A stretch of 64,000 bases of DNA from the NCBI GenBank assembly GCA_029204225.1, contig CM055102.1, positions 31,862,607 to 31,926,606 on the forward strand, read 5' to 3'. The position numbers and the translations under genes were made by a program. Below the pieces are notes generated by a model that saw nothing but the letters and a program-made list of their open reading frames with translations, did no database searches and had not been told where the DNA came from. The first letter of the stretch is position 1, and the number at the start of each line of letters is the position of its first letter. The stretch comes from Diphasiastrum complanatum. Taxonomy: Eukaryota; Streptophyta; Lycopodiopsida; Lycopodiales; Lycopodiaceae. Shown here piece after piece: positions 31,962-41,279 of this stretch.

Positions 31962-32280
31962 TTATGGCTCTATGTACATGTGGGTATAATTCTGAGTTTG
32001 TAATTCGAGATTCAAGAAGCCCAATAGCACACGAGCACAACATCGTAGAAAATAAATTTTGCAACTGTGTATAGATGTCTTTTTCCTCCCTACATAGATA
32101 GAAGTAAGTAAATGGGAATCAATTTCAATTCCCATATGAGAAAGAAAAGTAAAATATCTTGAAGTAGCTGAAGTAGTGACGACTCCTGTCAGTAAGATTA
32201 GCCCTGGTGGAAAATCCATCGATTCCTAATCTTCGGTGCTACCGTATCATTTCTAATACATTTGTAGGACAAGCCCCTAC
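31962..32280 (-). other. Possible further plastid-derived sequence
   Basis: An open minus-strand reading (LILLTGVVTTSATSRYFTFL, GIEIDSHLLTSIYVGRKKTS) directly follows the ndhG start of the plastid insert. It may be plastid intergenic DNA or nuclear flank. I do not recognise a plastid gene in it. Confidence 0.3.
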
Positions 32281-32330
32281 CAAAAATAGCCTTATGAAAT
32301 GGTTCTGGTAAATCAATTATGTTCACAATG
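32281..32330 (-). pseudogene. ndhG: Start of plastid ndhG
   Basis: Minus-strand DLPEPFHKAIF matches the first residues of NdhG, a membrane subunit of the chloroplast NADH dehydrogenase-like complex. The start ATG appears changed to ATT. Similarity is lost after about 11 residues. Confidence 0.6.
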
Positions 32331-32498
32331 AAGTAGAATCCTTTGTACCACAGATTTAACAGTTGACTTGAATAAGGAATTGCCTCGCTTTCATATATTT
32401 TTTCCCTACGTACCAAATAAATGAAATGCGAGTTGTATGCGTTATTGTACTGGAAGATTATTAAAAAATAAATTCTATTTTTAGTTTTGAATACGAAC

Positions 32499-33052
32499 CT
32501 AGTGCAAGAAATTGGTGACATTTTGCGAATCAGATTGTCCATCTAAAATTTTTTTAGGTAATTGAGTTAATCCTGAAATAGCTCTAATTGTAGGATCTTC
32601 AATCAATGATGTGGGCAAATGTCCCAGAGCAATCGGGTCATGATTCAATGCATTACGATCATGAGTTAGAAATTCGTATTCCTCGGTCATTGACAAACAG
32701 TTGATAGGGCACAACTCGACGCAGTTTCCACAGAATATGCAAAATCCAAAATCAATTATGTTGTAACTTTTTAATTGCTTCTTTCTTATGTTTTTCTTGA
32801 ATTCCCAATCAACAACAGATAAATTAATTGGACATACATGAACACATACTTCACAAGCAATACATTTGTCGAATTCGAAGTGAATACGCCTGTGGAATCG
32901 CTTTGGTGGAGCTGATTTTTCATAAGGATATTGAATGGTAATGGGTATATGATCCATGTGATTCAGGATCACCATGAAATCTGACCAATGTATTTTGCGG
33001 CTTGTATTGCTTGTTGACCATAGATTTGGAATCCCTTGACAATAAAAAACAT
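32499..33052 (-). pseudogene. ndhI: Plastid ndhI copy (2x[4Fe-4S] ferredoxin-like)
   Basis: NdhI is the iron-sulfur subunit of the chloroplast NDH complex. The original ATG is at 33,052 ([20 protein letters not shown]), and a one-base deletion near 32,988 breaks the frame at YIGQ. From 32,975 the frame is open for 158 codons. It contains both ferredoxin motifs: [12 protein letters not shown] and [12 protein letters not shown], each with its four Cys. The tail [13 protein letters not shown] is long, as I recall for seed-free plants. Most residues match plastid NdhI, so the insertion is not ancient. The nuclear copy lacks a visible transit peptide and is most likely not expressed. Confidence 0.9.
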
Positions 33053-33147
33053 ATTAAATATTCTGGAATGAATTATTTGGTTTGTGTCTTTCACCTTACA
33101 AATTGAATCAATTTGAACATTTGTAAGAGTTTATTTTAATGAATATT

Positions 33148-33716
33148 TCATGGTAGAAAAAGTTCAAAAGAAGCTGTTAGTAATAGATTACCCAAAGCAA
33201 CGGGCAAGAAGAATTTCCAACCAAGATCTACCAGTTGATCCATTCTTACTCTGGGTAAAGTCTCTGTCGTTGTGATAGAAATAAACAAAACCAAATAAGC
33301 TTTTGCTAATGTAATTATGATTTGTATTGTGATACTGAAAAACCCACTACTTTTACTGATTACATTCTATCCCAACTAGTCAAAATTTAGTACGAATGAG
33401 ACGGAAAGATTTCATTCGCCCAAATAAAAAATCGGTACAGCTAATGAGGAACTTAGTAAGCTTTGTTAAGAAACAACATAGACTGATCAAATTTAATACA
33501 AGAATACTCAGTCTGATAAACCGCATCCAATTCCAATAGTCGGTTTGGTAACCCGCAACCAATTCCTCTTTTGTTTCTAGTAATCTTTCACATTTTGATA
33601 GGGCGGAAATTAAGAAAGTTACGAAACCTATGGACTGACGCGATAAATTCCATCTTCAAAAACCATCTTTAGATTGTGCTTCAACTATAGCAATTGTACT
33701 CAAGCTGTTAGATAAT
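33148..33716 (-). pseudogene. ndhA: Plastid ndhA exon 2 copy
   Basis: Minus-strand readings STIAIVEAQSKDGF, then a TGA where Trp is expected, [38 protein letters not shown], and near the end [20 protein letters not shown] with [16 protein letters not shown]. This is the second exon of ndhA, a multi-pass membrane subunit of the NDH complex, with frameshifts in the middle. The exon lies immediately upstream of ndhI, as in chloroplast genomes. Confidence 0.88.
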
Positions 33717-33800
33717 TAAAGTCCATGTTGACATTGCTGTTAACATCTCTAGTCCAAAACCACACATGAGACTTTAGGGTCATGTGGCTCTCCAATGGCA
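33717..33800 (-). pseudogene. ndhA group II intron 3' end
   Basis: The minus strand contains GAGCCACATGACCCTAAAGT and CTCATGTGTGGTTTTGGA, the helix and 3' part typical of domain V/VI of the ndhA group II intron, just before exon 2. The hairpin pairing is partly kept. Confidence 0.6.
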
Positions 33801-34990
33801 TTTGGAGAAAGTCCTCAATGATTCACCTCCTGCGATGAATTGAACTGATAAGACCAATCTTAAATCTATCTGAACTTTTACAATTCGTTGCTGGCACTGA
33901 CTCAGATCCCTTCATAAAAACTATACGCTTTTCTCATGCGCATTCAATTTCCTTACCTTTATATCCATTTAGGATTCCATTTCTAAAATTGCTTCCGAAT
34001 TGAAATTTGAACTATTATTTAGAGATTGCAATTGTAAAAGGGATTACTTCATTTTCTTCAGAAATGACAATCATAGAACATCGATGTTTGCAAATTCGAT
34101 CCAATGTTACATTATGAACAATGTCATTTGAGATGAAAAGGTTATTCAAATGCATAAAAGAATCCTGGCCCTACTTGAATCGATAGAACAATACAAGTTA
34201 TAGAGTTCTGAAATCCCTCTCTTTTGACAACAAGCCATCACAAGACCTCGACTTTAGAGTCATATCTGTACACACAAGAGCGATTCTAAGTGTATCTTGA
34301 TATGGTTTTGAATTCTCATCAGTTGATTGTCAAAATTCATGTGATTGAATAGCTCACGAAGAGGGAAAGCAAATTAGCGTCATAGATTTGAGATACATAT
34401 GAATCTCCTGAATTATAATCACAAAAAAAAAATTGACCTCTTGTTAGGCCAGATCGTAAGTGATTAGAAAAATAGCACCTAGCTTCTAACATTTTCTAAC
34501 AAATGCTAATAGTGCTGAAAAATGAAATGTTGTGCAACATGTTTAATTAAATTGATGGTAATGTATAGAATAGTTGTTGTTTTGCAGTCAATGATTGTCC
34601 AATTTAATAGCTCGTAAATAATCTTGTTTTCGTTGATAGGCTTGCTACTTTTTTATATTTATTTGGACATTCACTAACACATGGTAAATGTTTCATGTTA
34701 TTGTCATTTGCACGATAATTCAAGATAGCATTTAGCAAAATTTAGCATATCATACTTTGGCAAAAAGCAGAAGATAGCAACTTGCAAATTGATATCTACA
34801 AAAAATTGAAAATTGGTCCCTATTTTTTGATTCACCTTTGCATCTCCCATTATAAATCTATTATAGACAATGCAAAAACCATCACATTTATGATCAAGCC
34901 GCACATTGAATGAAAGACGCAAAGCGGCCAAAGAAAAATTCATGGAAAAAAAAAAACAGCATTTGTTTCTTACTCTGATGGGTGGTTCGA
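33801..34990. other. Possible intron remainder, then no feature
   Basis: Up to about 34.3 kb this may be more of the ndhA intron; from there to the Helitron I see no gene. I could not identify the Helitron 5' terminus (TC end). Confidence 0.35.
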
Positions 34991-35760
34991 CATCGCTAGA
35001 TTTCAAAATCTATGGAAAAATATTTGCGATGAAATCCTTGGCTTAATGAAGTGTTGTTCGATATGCGGAAATGTCACGTTTTCCAACCAAAAGAAAGACA
35101 TGAAACTAAGAATATGGGTCGAGCTATTCCACCATATGCAATAGCCAACACATTTATGTGGGAGTATACATATGCAAATGACAACCAAACGAGTTGGCAT
35201 ACATGTCCTTTATGTAAGGCTTATCCAGATCGTATCAAATACATAGTCTTTTTCTCTCCTACATATATACAAACCATTCTAAAAATACATGTATCGAACT
35301 TGCAATTGTTGTTGATCATAGATGTTTCAGTAAATGTCACGCGCCGCGTTAACTCGTTTGTGACAGGGCGTATTGAAAAAAGATCACTATTTGACAATCT
35401 TATTGCTTGCAATTTGAGCAGATACGATAGGAATCATGATACAATCGAGATACGAAATGTTTTAGAACAGAATGTTTTGCATAATCCAATCTTGCAAACA
35501 TTGTTGAGTTTATATGAATATGCCTATAAACTCAGAGCTTGCCATTCATATCTCTAGCATCAGTTGAAAAAATGTTGGACACAGAAATGGATAGATTTCA
35601 AAACATGCAAAGTAATCCATTTGAACGAGTGTACATATTGCTAAAAGACATAACGCCTTGTAGCAAAGCACATGACATTCAAAAAAATGACATATATACA
35701 TATTCAAATTTACAAATAAGGGATTTCACACATGGAAGAAACGAGACATCAATATTCTAA
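34990..35760 (+). pseudogene. Helitron N-terminal Cys-rich segment
   Basis: Frames read KCCSICGNVTFSNQKKD (CxxC), then TSWHTCPLCKAYPDRI (CxxC), and after a frameshift LASVEKMLDTEMDRFQNMQS. These precede the Rep domain, as zinc-ligand segments do in many Helitron proteins. The frame breaks at about 35,100 and 35,550, and a TAA ends the last frame at 35,758-35,760, directly before the continuing coding sequence SGLPFLPEKLF. Confidence 0.6.
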
Positions 35761-36860
35761 ACTAACATATCTGGCTTGCCATTCTTGCCAGAAAAATTAT
35801 TTATCACTCTAGAAAATGCAATCTTTCCATTTTTGTTTCCATTTGGACAGGGGTATTATGATGGCAAAATACGTTATATAGATTACATAAAAATGAGAGT
35901 CGCCACACTATTCTTGCCATTTACGTTATTCCCACCATATTTACTTGTCATGTATCAAATAAGACGAGATTTTGATCGCAACAAAAGTGCCATCTATTGT
36001 GTTGCAAAAAGACATAATTGATTTTACAACAAAACATCCACATGCAAATGAGGAAGAGATTTTCAAAAACGTTTTGAAATTCACTTTGTCACGTGAGATC
36101 CCTGGAACACCATCATGGCATAGACGGAATTTCAAGGACTTGCTAGCACTGAAAAGAAATTGAGGCTTGCCAGATTTCTTTCTAACATTGATAAGTGATG
36201 AAACCACTGAGCTGCGATGGGTGGAGATTGCAAAAATACAAGAGCTTGTGAGAAAATACAACAAGATTTTTGATTGGAGAAATTGCCCAGTTGAATGTTC
36301 AATGCTTTTCGTTAAGAAACTAGACATGTTCATGAAAACATTCATTCTTTCCAAAAAGGCAATTCTAGGCCATGTCAAACATTATATGTTACGCTATGAA
36401 TTCCAAAATAGGGGTTCTATGCATACGCACATCATGTTATGGGTGAAAAAAAAGATGTTACAAGAATTGGAAATGAAATCAGTGCATTTATTCCTGCCAA
36501 ATACGAATCAAACAACAAAAAATTTGAGATTCCATTGAACCCAGCTCAGAAACAACTATATGAGCTTGTTGTGCAAAAACAAATACACCATTGTCGATCC
36601 TCTTGCACAGTAAAAAGTAGTCCCAAAACTGCAAAGCCTTTGTAAATATGGATTTCTATTTGACCCATGTGTATCTTGTACTGAGTTGGACACCAAAACT
36701 GAACGATGAAAATATTTTCGGCCAAGGTACGAAGATCGGAATGTGGTACCCTATCACCCGACAGTGCTTTTGTTATGGCAAGCACATATGAATCTATAAC
36801 AAATCACAAACACAGGTTGGTCATACTATGTTTTAAATTACGCCATGAAATCAGAACCTA
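35761..36860 (+). pseudogene. Helitron HUH (Rep) nuclease domain
   Basis: AIFPFLFPFGQGYYDGKIRY opens the Helitron-like N domain. Next come PGTPSWHRRNFKDLLALKRN, a TGA, GLPDFFLTLISDETTELRW, and YEFQNRGSMHTHIMLWVKKK, in which HTH is the HUH metal-binding motif. After a frameshift in an A8 run come NPAQKQLYELVVQKQIHHC and then CKYGFLFDPC. RYEDRNVVPYHPTVLLLWQA and WSYYVLNYAMKSEPIG follow, the latter holding the catalytic Tyr pair. In the family this domain nicks and joins DNA ends. Both catalytic motifs are visible, but stops and frameshifts lie between them. Confidence 0.88.
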
Positions 36861-37485
36861 TAGGATCATTGAACCTGAATGCTCCAAAAGAATAGGTTTG
36901 AATCATTCAGACGAAAACGTGTTGAAATTGATATCTAGTTATGTCTTGACAAAACCGATATCATTACCAGAAATTAGTTTCATGTGTTTGCAAATCCCTA
37001 TCATCAAGAAAAGTGAAGCAATCCAATACATCGATAGTTCACCACCAGAACTGCGTCGCAAATTTGTCAGTTTTAACAACACAATCCTGTTGCATCCAAT
37101 TGATATCTACACATACAGGCCTGAAGTCCTCGAAAACATTACTTTTTGTAACTATTGGCATCAATCCGTTGTGACCAAAAAGAAAAGATCTCTTCAAAAA
37201 GATCTATATATTGATCAGCTAGGATACTATCTATACAAAAACAATAGAATAGTCAGATTCACAAATTACCATCTAGCATATCAAACTGAAGGATTTTTTT
37301 TTAATTTATTGTTGGAAAAATGTGAATTCCGAAAAGAAAGAGAGCTTATGAGCTCCGTCAACAAAGATGGATCTTATTACATGGAATGCATATTTCGTGA
37401 TATCATTCAAAGCGAGAAAGATATTGAATGTTATGTTCATGATTATACAAATAAACAGATGCTACAAGATGAGCAGCGACAATAG
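36706..37485 (+). pseudogene. Helitron Rep-helicase connector
   Basis: 259-codon frame linking the two domains. It contains NHSDENVLKLISSYVLTKPI, LTKPISLPEISFMCLQIPI and HPIDIYTYRPEVLENITFCN, which resemble the segment after the Rep domain in Helitron proteins (a YLL.RP-like block). It ends at 37,485, and coding similarity resumes in another frame at 37,614. The first 30 or so codons overlap the true Rep reading and are probably not coding in this frame. Confidence 0.6.
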
Positions 37486-37613
37486 ATCGTGAACATTCTA
37501 TTGCAACACAAATCATTTTCATGTGACTCTCTATTCCAAGTTGTATCTGAACAAGTAGATGACAATGTGACATCCTTGACGAAAGATACGAAGAATCTTT
37601 TGGAAATACCTCG

Positions 37614-38918
37614 TTGACAACGGAACAAGAAAATATCTACTCACTTTTGATATCAGAAACTTCAGGTATTTTTGTGCTTTCGGGTACACCTAGAAGTGGA
37701 AAAACACATTTCATAAAGTATCTAGCGTACTCACTTGAAAAATTGAGCAGACCCGTGTTGCTTTGTGCTACTACTGGTGCCGCTGCATCAAGACTTAGCA
37801 AACGTGCAAGAACAATGCACAACATGTTTTCCATCCCTGTCAATGGCTTATACATACGAAATTTAATGCCAACTGACATAAGTTTCAGAACAATACTTGC
37901 TGCTGAATATATCATTATCGATGAGATGTCCATGATGACCGCACAGACATTACGGCTTGTTGTGCATCAAATAAATCAAATAAAATCTACCCCATGCAAT
38001 AAACCTTTTAAAAATTATATTCTATTATTAGTCGGTGATCATGCACAATTGCTAGCAATATGCAAACATCGACCAGAAAGTCTATGCTCAATATGTCACA
38101 TTTCGACATTTGTATATTGAAAAATGGCTACTCAGCTGCATTTGAGTCACTCCATTAGACTTTCATCTGACACCTTGTACCTATCATTTTTGAACACGAT
38201 AAGATTTCGAAAACCCACATTTCAAGAGATTGACAATACGTTAAACACACAAATTATTCCAGAAGACCAACTCTTCCAAATGATCAACTCTGATGTCACT
38301 ATCATATGTACACACAAAGAAAATGTAAGAAAATATAACAAATATGCATTGCAAAAAATCTTTCAAGAAAATGACATTACGAAAGTGCCCATGAAAACAA
38401 ATGCAGCAGACAACACAGACTTGAAATCATGGCTTGAAGATCATACATTCCACCAACTAGAAGAAATCGCCAAGAATGCAAAAATAATTATTCTTTCAAA
38501 TTTGGACATACAAAATGGCGTTGTGAATGGAGCAATGGGAACAATTGAAGACTTCATCTGGTCTAAAAATGACAAGGAAATAGATTCTATTACGATAAAA
38601 CTCGATGCGACCAATAAAAAAATAAAAATCACACCATCCACAGTGCGCAAAATTAGATATGATTCAAAAACCTACTATAAATGTACCTTCCCACTGACAT
38701 TGACATATGCTATCACAGCCCATAAATCACAAGGCACAACGATCCATGGCACCGCCATACTTGATATTCAAAAAACATTCAGTCCAAGCCTAATGTATGT
38801 GATGTTGTCCCGAGCCACCAAACGAGAACACATATTCATCACACGTAAATTGACTCCTGACGAGTTTGATCCAATGCCATGTATTCTAAGCCAAGAAACC
38901 ATTTTACGAATGTAATTT
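37614..38918 (+). pseudogene. Helitron PIF1-like helicase domain
   Basis: One frame interrupted by a single TGA at 38,118-38,120. It contains LSGTPRSGKTHFIKYLAY (Walker A), LCATTGAAASRLSKRARTMH (motif Ia), IIIDEMSMMTAQTLRL (Walker B, DEMSM), and LLVGDHAQLLAI (motif III, usually GD..QL.P). After the stop come LSFLNTIRFRKPTFQEID, NLDIQNGVVNGAMGTIEDF, YAITAHKSQGTTIHG (motif V) and YVMLSRATKREHIFI (motif VI). This ATPase unwinds DNA during Helitron transposition. Apart from the TGA the domain is complete, and all helicase motifs are present. Confidence 0.92.
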
Positions 38919-39074
38919 CTATTTACCAATACAATTTTGATGTCATGCCTTTCATGGGATTGAACCAAGTGCGTGCACTTTCTTAAATTTGTTTTTAGTA
39001 TTTATTTTTTGTGTTCCATACATAAAGCACATGTTTTGCCATTTTGTCCTTTTGTTTGAAAACAGCTCATCGAC

Positions 39075-39861
39075 ATGACAGCACATGAAATTACAGAGGC
39101 GGAAGAGGTACATTATTTCCTTTTTGTTCGTTTGTGTAAATGCAATGTCCCAAAAAATATATGCACAGCTTTTTTGCTTTCTATTGTCTGACAACGATTG
39201 ATATTCTCAAATTCTTTGATAGCTATTTCGAAAACTGAAAGAGGAAACAAGAACATCACAACTTGTGACCTCCGAGCAACTGGATGAAGTACGTATTTAT
39301 CCCTCCACACGACAGATGTTTCTCTTGAATGCATGTGGGATTGAACCGAGCGAATACAAAAATGGCTTCCATGGCAGCTACATAATGAGCACCTTTATTA
39401 CATTACAAAAGCACGCTAGAGAAGCTTATGTGCATCAACATCATGGAGATCCCATAGAAGGTACAAACTTGTATTTCTTTTTTTTTTGTGCACATTTTTT
39501 TATGGTGTTTGTTATTAACATTTTCATCTTATGAAAATATCATGATTTCCATATTCTGTTTTCAGGATTTCTAAAACATTTTTACAAGTTGTTTGCGATT
39601 TCAATTCCAAGCTCGATACAAACAAATCGAGCTGCTATTCAGCACTTCGAGGCCCACTGTGACAAGGGATATTATGCAATCCGAAATTTGTACTTTGGAT
39701 ATAATATCGCAATTTTTGATTGGAGAGGAATGACTCCTGCAGAATTAACTGCTATTCAAAATGATCTTGGCAGACAGTTTGGGCACATCTCAGAAACAGG
39801 AGCGCGCCTCACTGATGGCCCAATCTCCATTGATACTGTGTTGAAAGTCCTCAAGAGATAG
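39075..39861 (+). CDS. Three-exon ORF of unknown family next to Helitron
   Basis: Exons 39,075-39,107, 39,223-39,460 and 39,566-39,861 join in frame across two introns with GT...AG ends (GAG|GTACAT...GATAG|CTA and GAAG|GTACAA...TTTCAG|GA). Together they give 188 codons without a stop. It starts MTAHEITEAEELFRKLKEET, later reads STRQMFLLNACGIEPSEYKN and FEAHCDKGYYAIRNLYFGYN, and ends TDGPISIDTVLKVLKR. I see no known motif, signal peptide or membrane segment, and the family is not recognised. It begins 157 bp after the helicase stop, on the same strand. Unlike the helicase it carries no break, which suggests either recent function or chance. It may be a Helitron accessory gene or a gene captured by it. 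Confidence 0.5.
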
Positions 39862-39865
39862 ATCC

Positions 39866-40186
39866 TTGACACACCAACCATTGCAGCGACTAATTCACAG
39901 GTTTGCAATTTGCAACAACTCTAAATTACGTTGCGTTATGCATGCAACTTATTGCACGCCTAAATATTCATTGCCCATGGATCTCCAAATTTCGCAACAA
40001 ACAACTCAACCACCATCTTCCAGCATCGAGGTATGCAAGAAAAAATATAATCTATGTTCTTCAATTTCACACGAATCTTGTTCCACCATGAAAAACTTCA
40101 TAATGAAAAAGACACCTTTCTTGCAGGACGCCTCGCCTCCACCTTCAAAAAGGCCACGAACAAGCACATCACACTATACAAAATAG
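39866..40186 (+). CDS. Possible N-terminal exon(s) before GIY-YIG
   Basis: A 106-codon frame overlapping the GIY-YIG ORF in another frame. An intron-like segment (GAG|GTATGC at about 40,029 to TTGCAG|GAC at about 40,126) would join SQQTTQPPSSSIE to DASPPPSKRPRTSTSHYTK. This is Pro/Ser-rich with a basic SKRPR patch that could be a nuclear localisation signal. The frame stops at 40,186, while the GIY-YIG frame begins one base off at the same place. A single indel could have separated an N-terminal tail from the nuclease. Uncertain. Confidence 0.3.
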   Translation: MTHQPLQRLIHRFAICNNSKLRCVMHATYCTPKYSLPMDLQISQQTTQPPSSSIEVCKKKYNLCSSISHESCSTMKNFIMKKTPFLQDASPPPSKRPRTSTSHYTK

Positions 40187-40470
40187 CATCACGTGTCGGC
40201 AAGTTGATTTACATCGGACAAACTACCGACTTAAATAGGCGTGTGCACGAACACGCTCGCAAACCACCCAAGAAAATGCTTTTGTCCAAGACACATTCTA
40301 GTTTTTTTGATGCCTTTCATGTTGACATACTAGAAATCGTCGAAGATCGTTCAATTGCAAATAGATTAGAGAACTTTTATATCAAAATGTACGAATCTCA
40401 GAACATGAAACTTTGCAACAACTTGGTTGGTCACCCTTCAAGCTTGCGCAAATATTGGTACCTAAAATGA
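40054..40470 (+). CDS. GIY-YIG nuclease domain protein
   Basis: 138-codon frame; the domain runs from about 40,170. HITLYKIASRVGKLIYIGQT supplies the two GIY-YIG strands (Tyr of TLYKI and Y-I-G), DLNRRVHEHARK the Arg and His helix, and IANRLENFYIKMYES the catalytic metal-binding Glu, with a closing KLCNNLVGHPSS. All key residues of a GIY-YIG endonuclease are present. The ATG at 40,054 may lie in an intron, so the real start is unclear. It is on the same strand and about 1.1 kb after the Helitron helicase. GIY-YIG domains are known in Penelope-like retroelements, homing elements and DNA repair proteins. No reverse transcriptase is present here, which argues against a Penelope origin. Confidence 0.75.
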   Translation: MFFNFTRILFHHEKLHNEKDTFLAGRLASTFKKATNKHITLYKIASRVGKLIYIGQTTDLNRRVHEHARKPPKKMLLSKTHSSFFDAFHVDILEIVEDRSIANRLENFYIKMYESQNMKLCNNLVGHPSSLRKYWYLK

Positions 40471-41265
40471 CGATCCTGCATATGACAAAACTTCAAAAAA
40501 ACATTTGCTTATAAATATTTAGTAGCTTCAATTCATGTTGCTCTTTGTCTGACTTTACCACGTTTTTGCTATAAGCTGCGCTTGGAATGGCATGTCAATC
40601 AAATTCATTAATCATCCTAATTTTTGTTACACTCTGCGCTTCCAATGGCATGTTAATTAGATTCGTTACTCATCCTAGCTGACTGCTTCTACTTTTGCAT
40701 TTCCGCACCTATGCTAGCGGGACAAAATTGCGTTGCTAGTTCCCAATTCTAGCCTATGCCATGAGCAACGTTTACTCAATGTTGAGGCTATCCATGTGGC
40801 ATCCGTTTGTTGGCCCTGCAACGTTGAGGCTATGCTAGTCACGTGCCATTAGTTTGTTGGCCCTACTCTTCTTGGGCGTTCATCTGGGGACAAAAGCTAT
40901 TCTTCACCAACTGATGACATGTTAGCATCACGTTCATCTGGGGACAAAAGCTATTTCCCAGTTTTGCAAAACATTTTTATATATGATATTATTAGACGTG
41001 CACATGAAGGCCACGTGAATCATTATGTGGTCATTGTGACCCCATCATGCTGCACGTGATAAGGTGATAAGTGATAACGATCAGAGCACAACCTCTATCT
41101 TGTTGTTGAGACACTGAGACAAAGCACAACCTGTATCTTGCTGCTTAGACAAACGCTTGCATCTGCTGAAGAGATCGTGTTGCGAGGAGGTATCGCTACA
41201 CAGAACAGTTGAAGAGATTGTGTTGCGAGGAGGTCCAGTTACGTGACAGAGAATAGTCTATTATA
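40471..41265. repeat. Cluster of doubled short repeats
   Basis: No ORF. Five pairs of near-identical short segments occur one after another: about 50 bp at 40,570 and 40,632 (CTGCGCTT..AATGGCATGT), CAACGTTGAGGCTAT-type near 40,780-40,830, CGTTCATCTGGGGACAAAAG at 40,878 and 40,931, AGCACAACCT..TATCTTG at 41,084 and 41,117, and GAAGAGAT.GTGTTGCGAGG at 41,168 and 41,211. Confidence 0.65.
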
Positions 41266-41279
41266 ATATTCATACTGCA

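Larger units (their letters stand above)
32281..33800 (-). pseudogene. Nuclear insertion of plastid DNA (NUPT)
   Basis: On the minus strand the order is ndhA intron end, ndhA exon 2, ndhI, ndhG start, the same order as in land-plant chloroplast genomes (ndhH-ndhA-ndhI-ndhG). All three genes carry breaks (an in-frame stop in ndhA, a frameshift in ndhI, a truncated ndhG), which fits a decaying nuclear copy rather than a plastome segment. Similarity may extend to about 34.3 kb inside the ndhA group II intron; I can support only the 3' intron hairpin at about 33,745-33,800. The flanks are nuclear: a MITE on one side and a Helitron on the other. Confidence 0.88.
34990..38918 (+). mobile_element. 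Helitron Rep/helicase coding region, broken
   Basis: About 3.9 kb on the plus strand reads, with several frameshifts and stops, as one Helitron replicase of roughly 1300 residues. Order: N-terminal Cys-rich segments, the Helitron-like N domain with the HUH nuclease, a linker with the paired-Tyr motif, and a PIF1-like SF1B helicase. Helitrons move by rolling-circle-like transposition. Known breaks include a frameshift near 35,550, stops at 35,758 and 36,161, frameshifts near 36,000 and in an A8 run at 36,446-36,453, stops near 36,707 and 36,797, and a TGA at 38,118. Domains are otherwise well preserved, so decay looks recent. Terminal TC and CTRR ends were not identified. Confidence 0.88.

Noticed and set aside
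32198-32542. 114-codon minus-strand ORF as a gene
   Set aside because: It is spacer plus the ndhG start of the plastid insert read through a chance open frame.
40054-40470. Penelope-like element end
   Set aside because: GIY-YIG is typical of Penelope elements, but no reverse transcriptase is found near it, and a Helitron replicase precedes it on the same strand.
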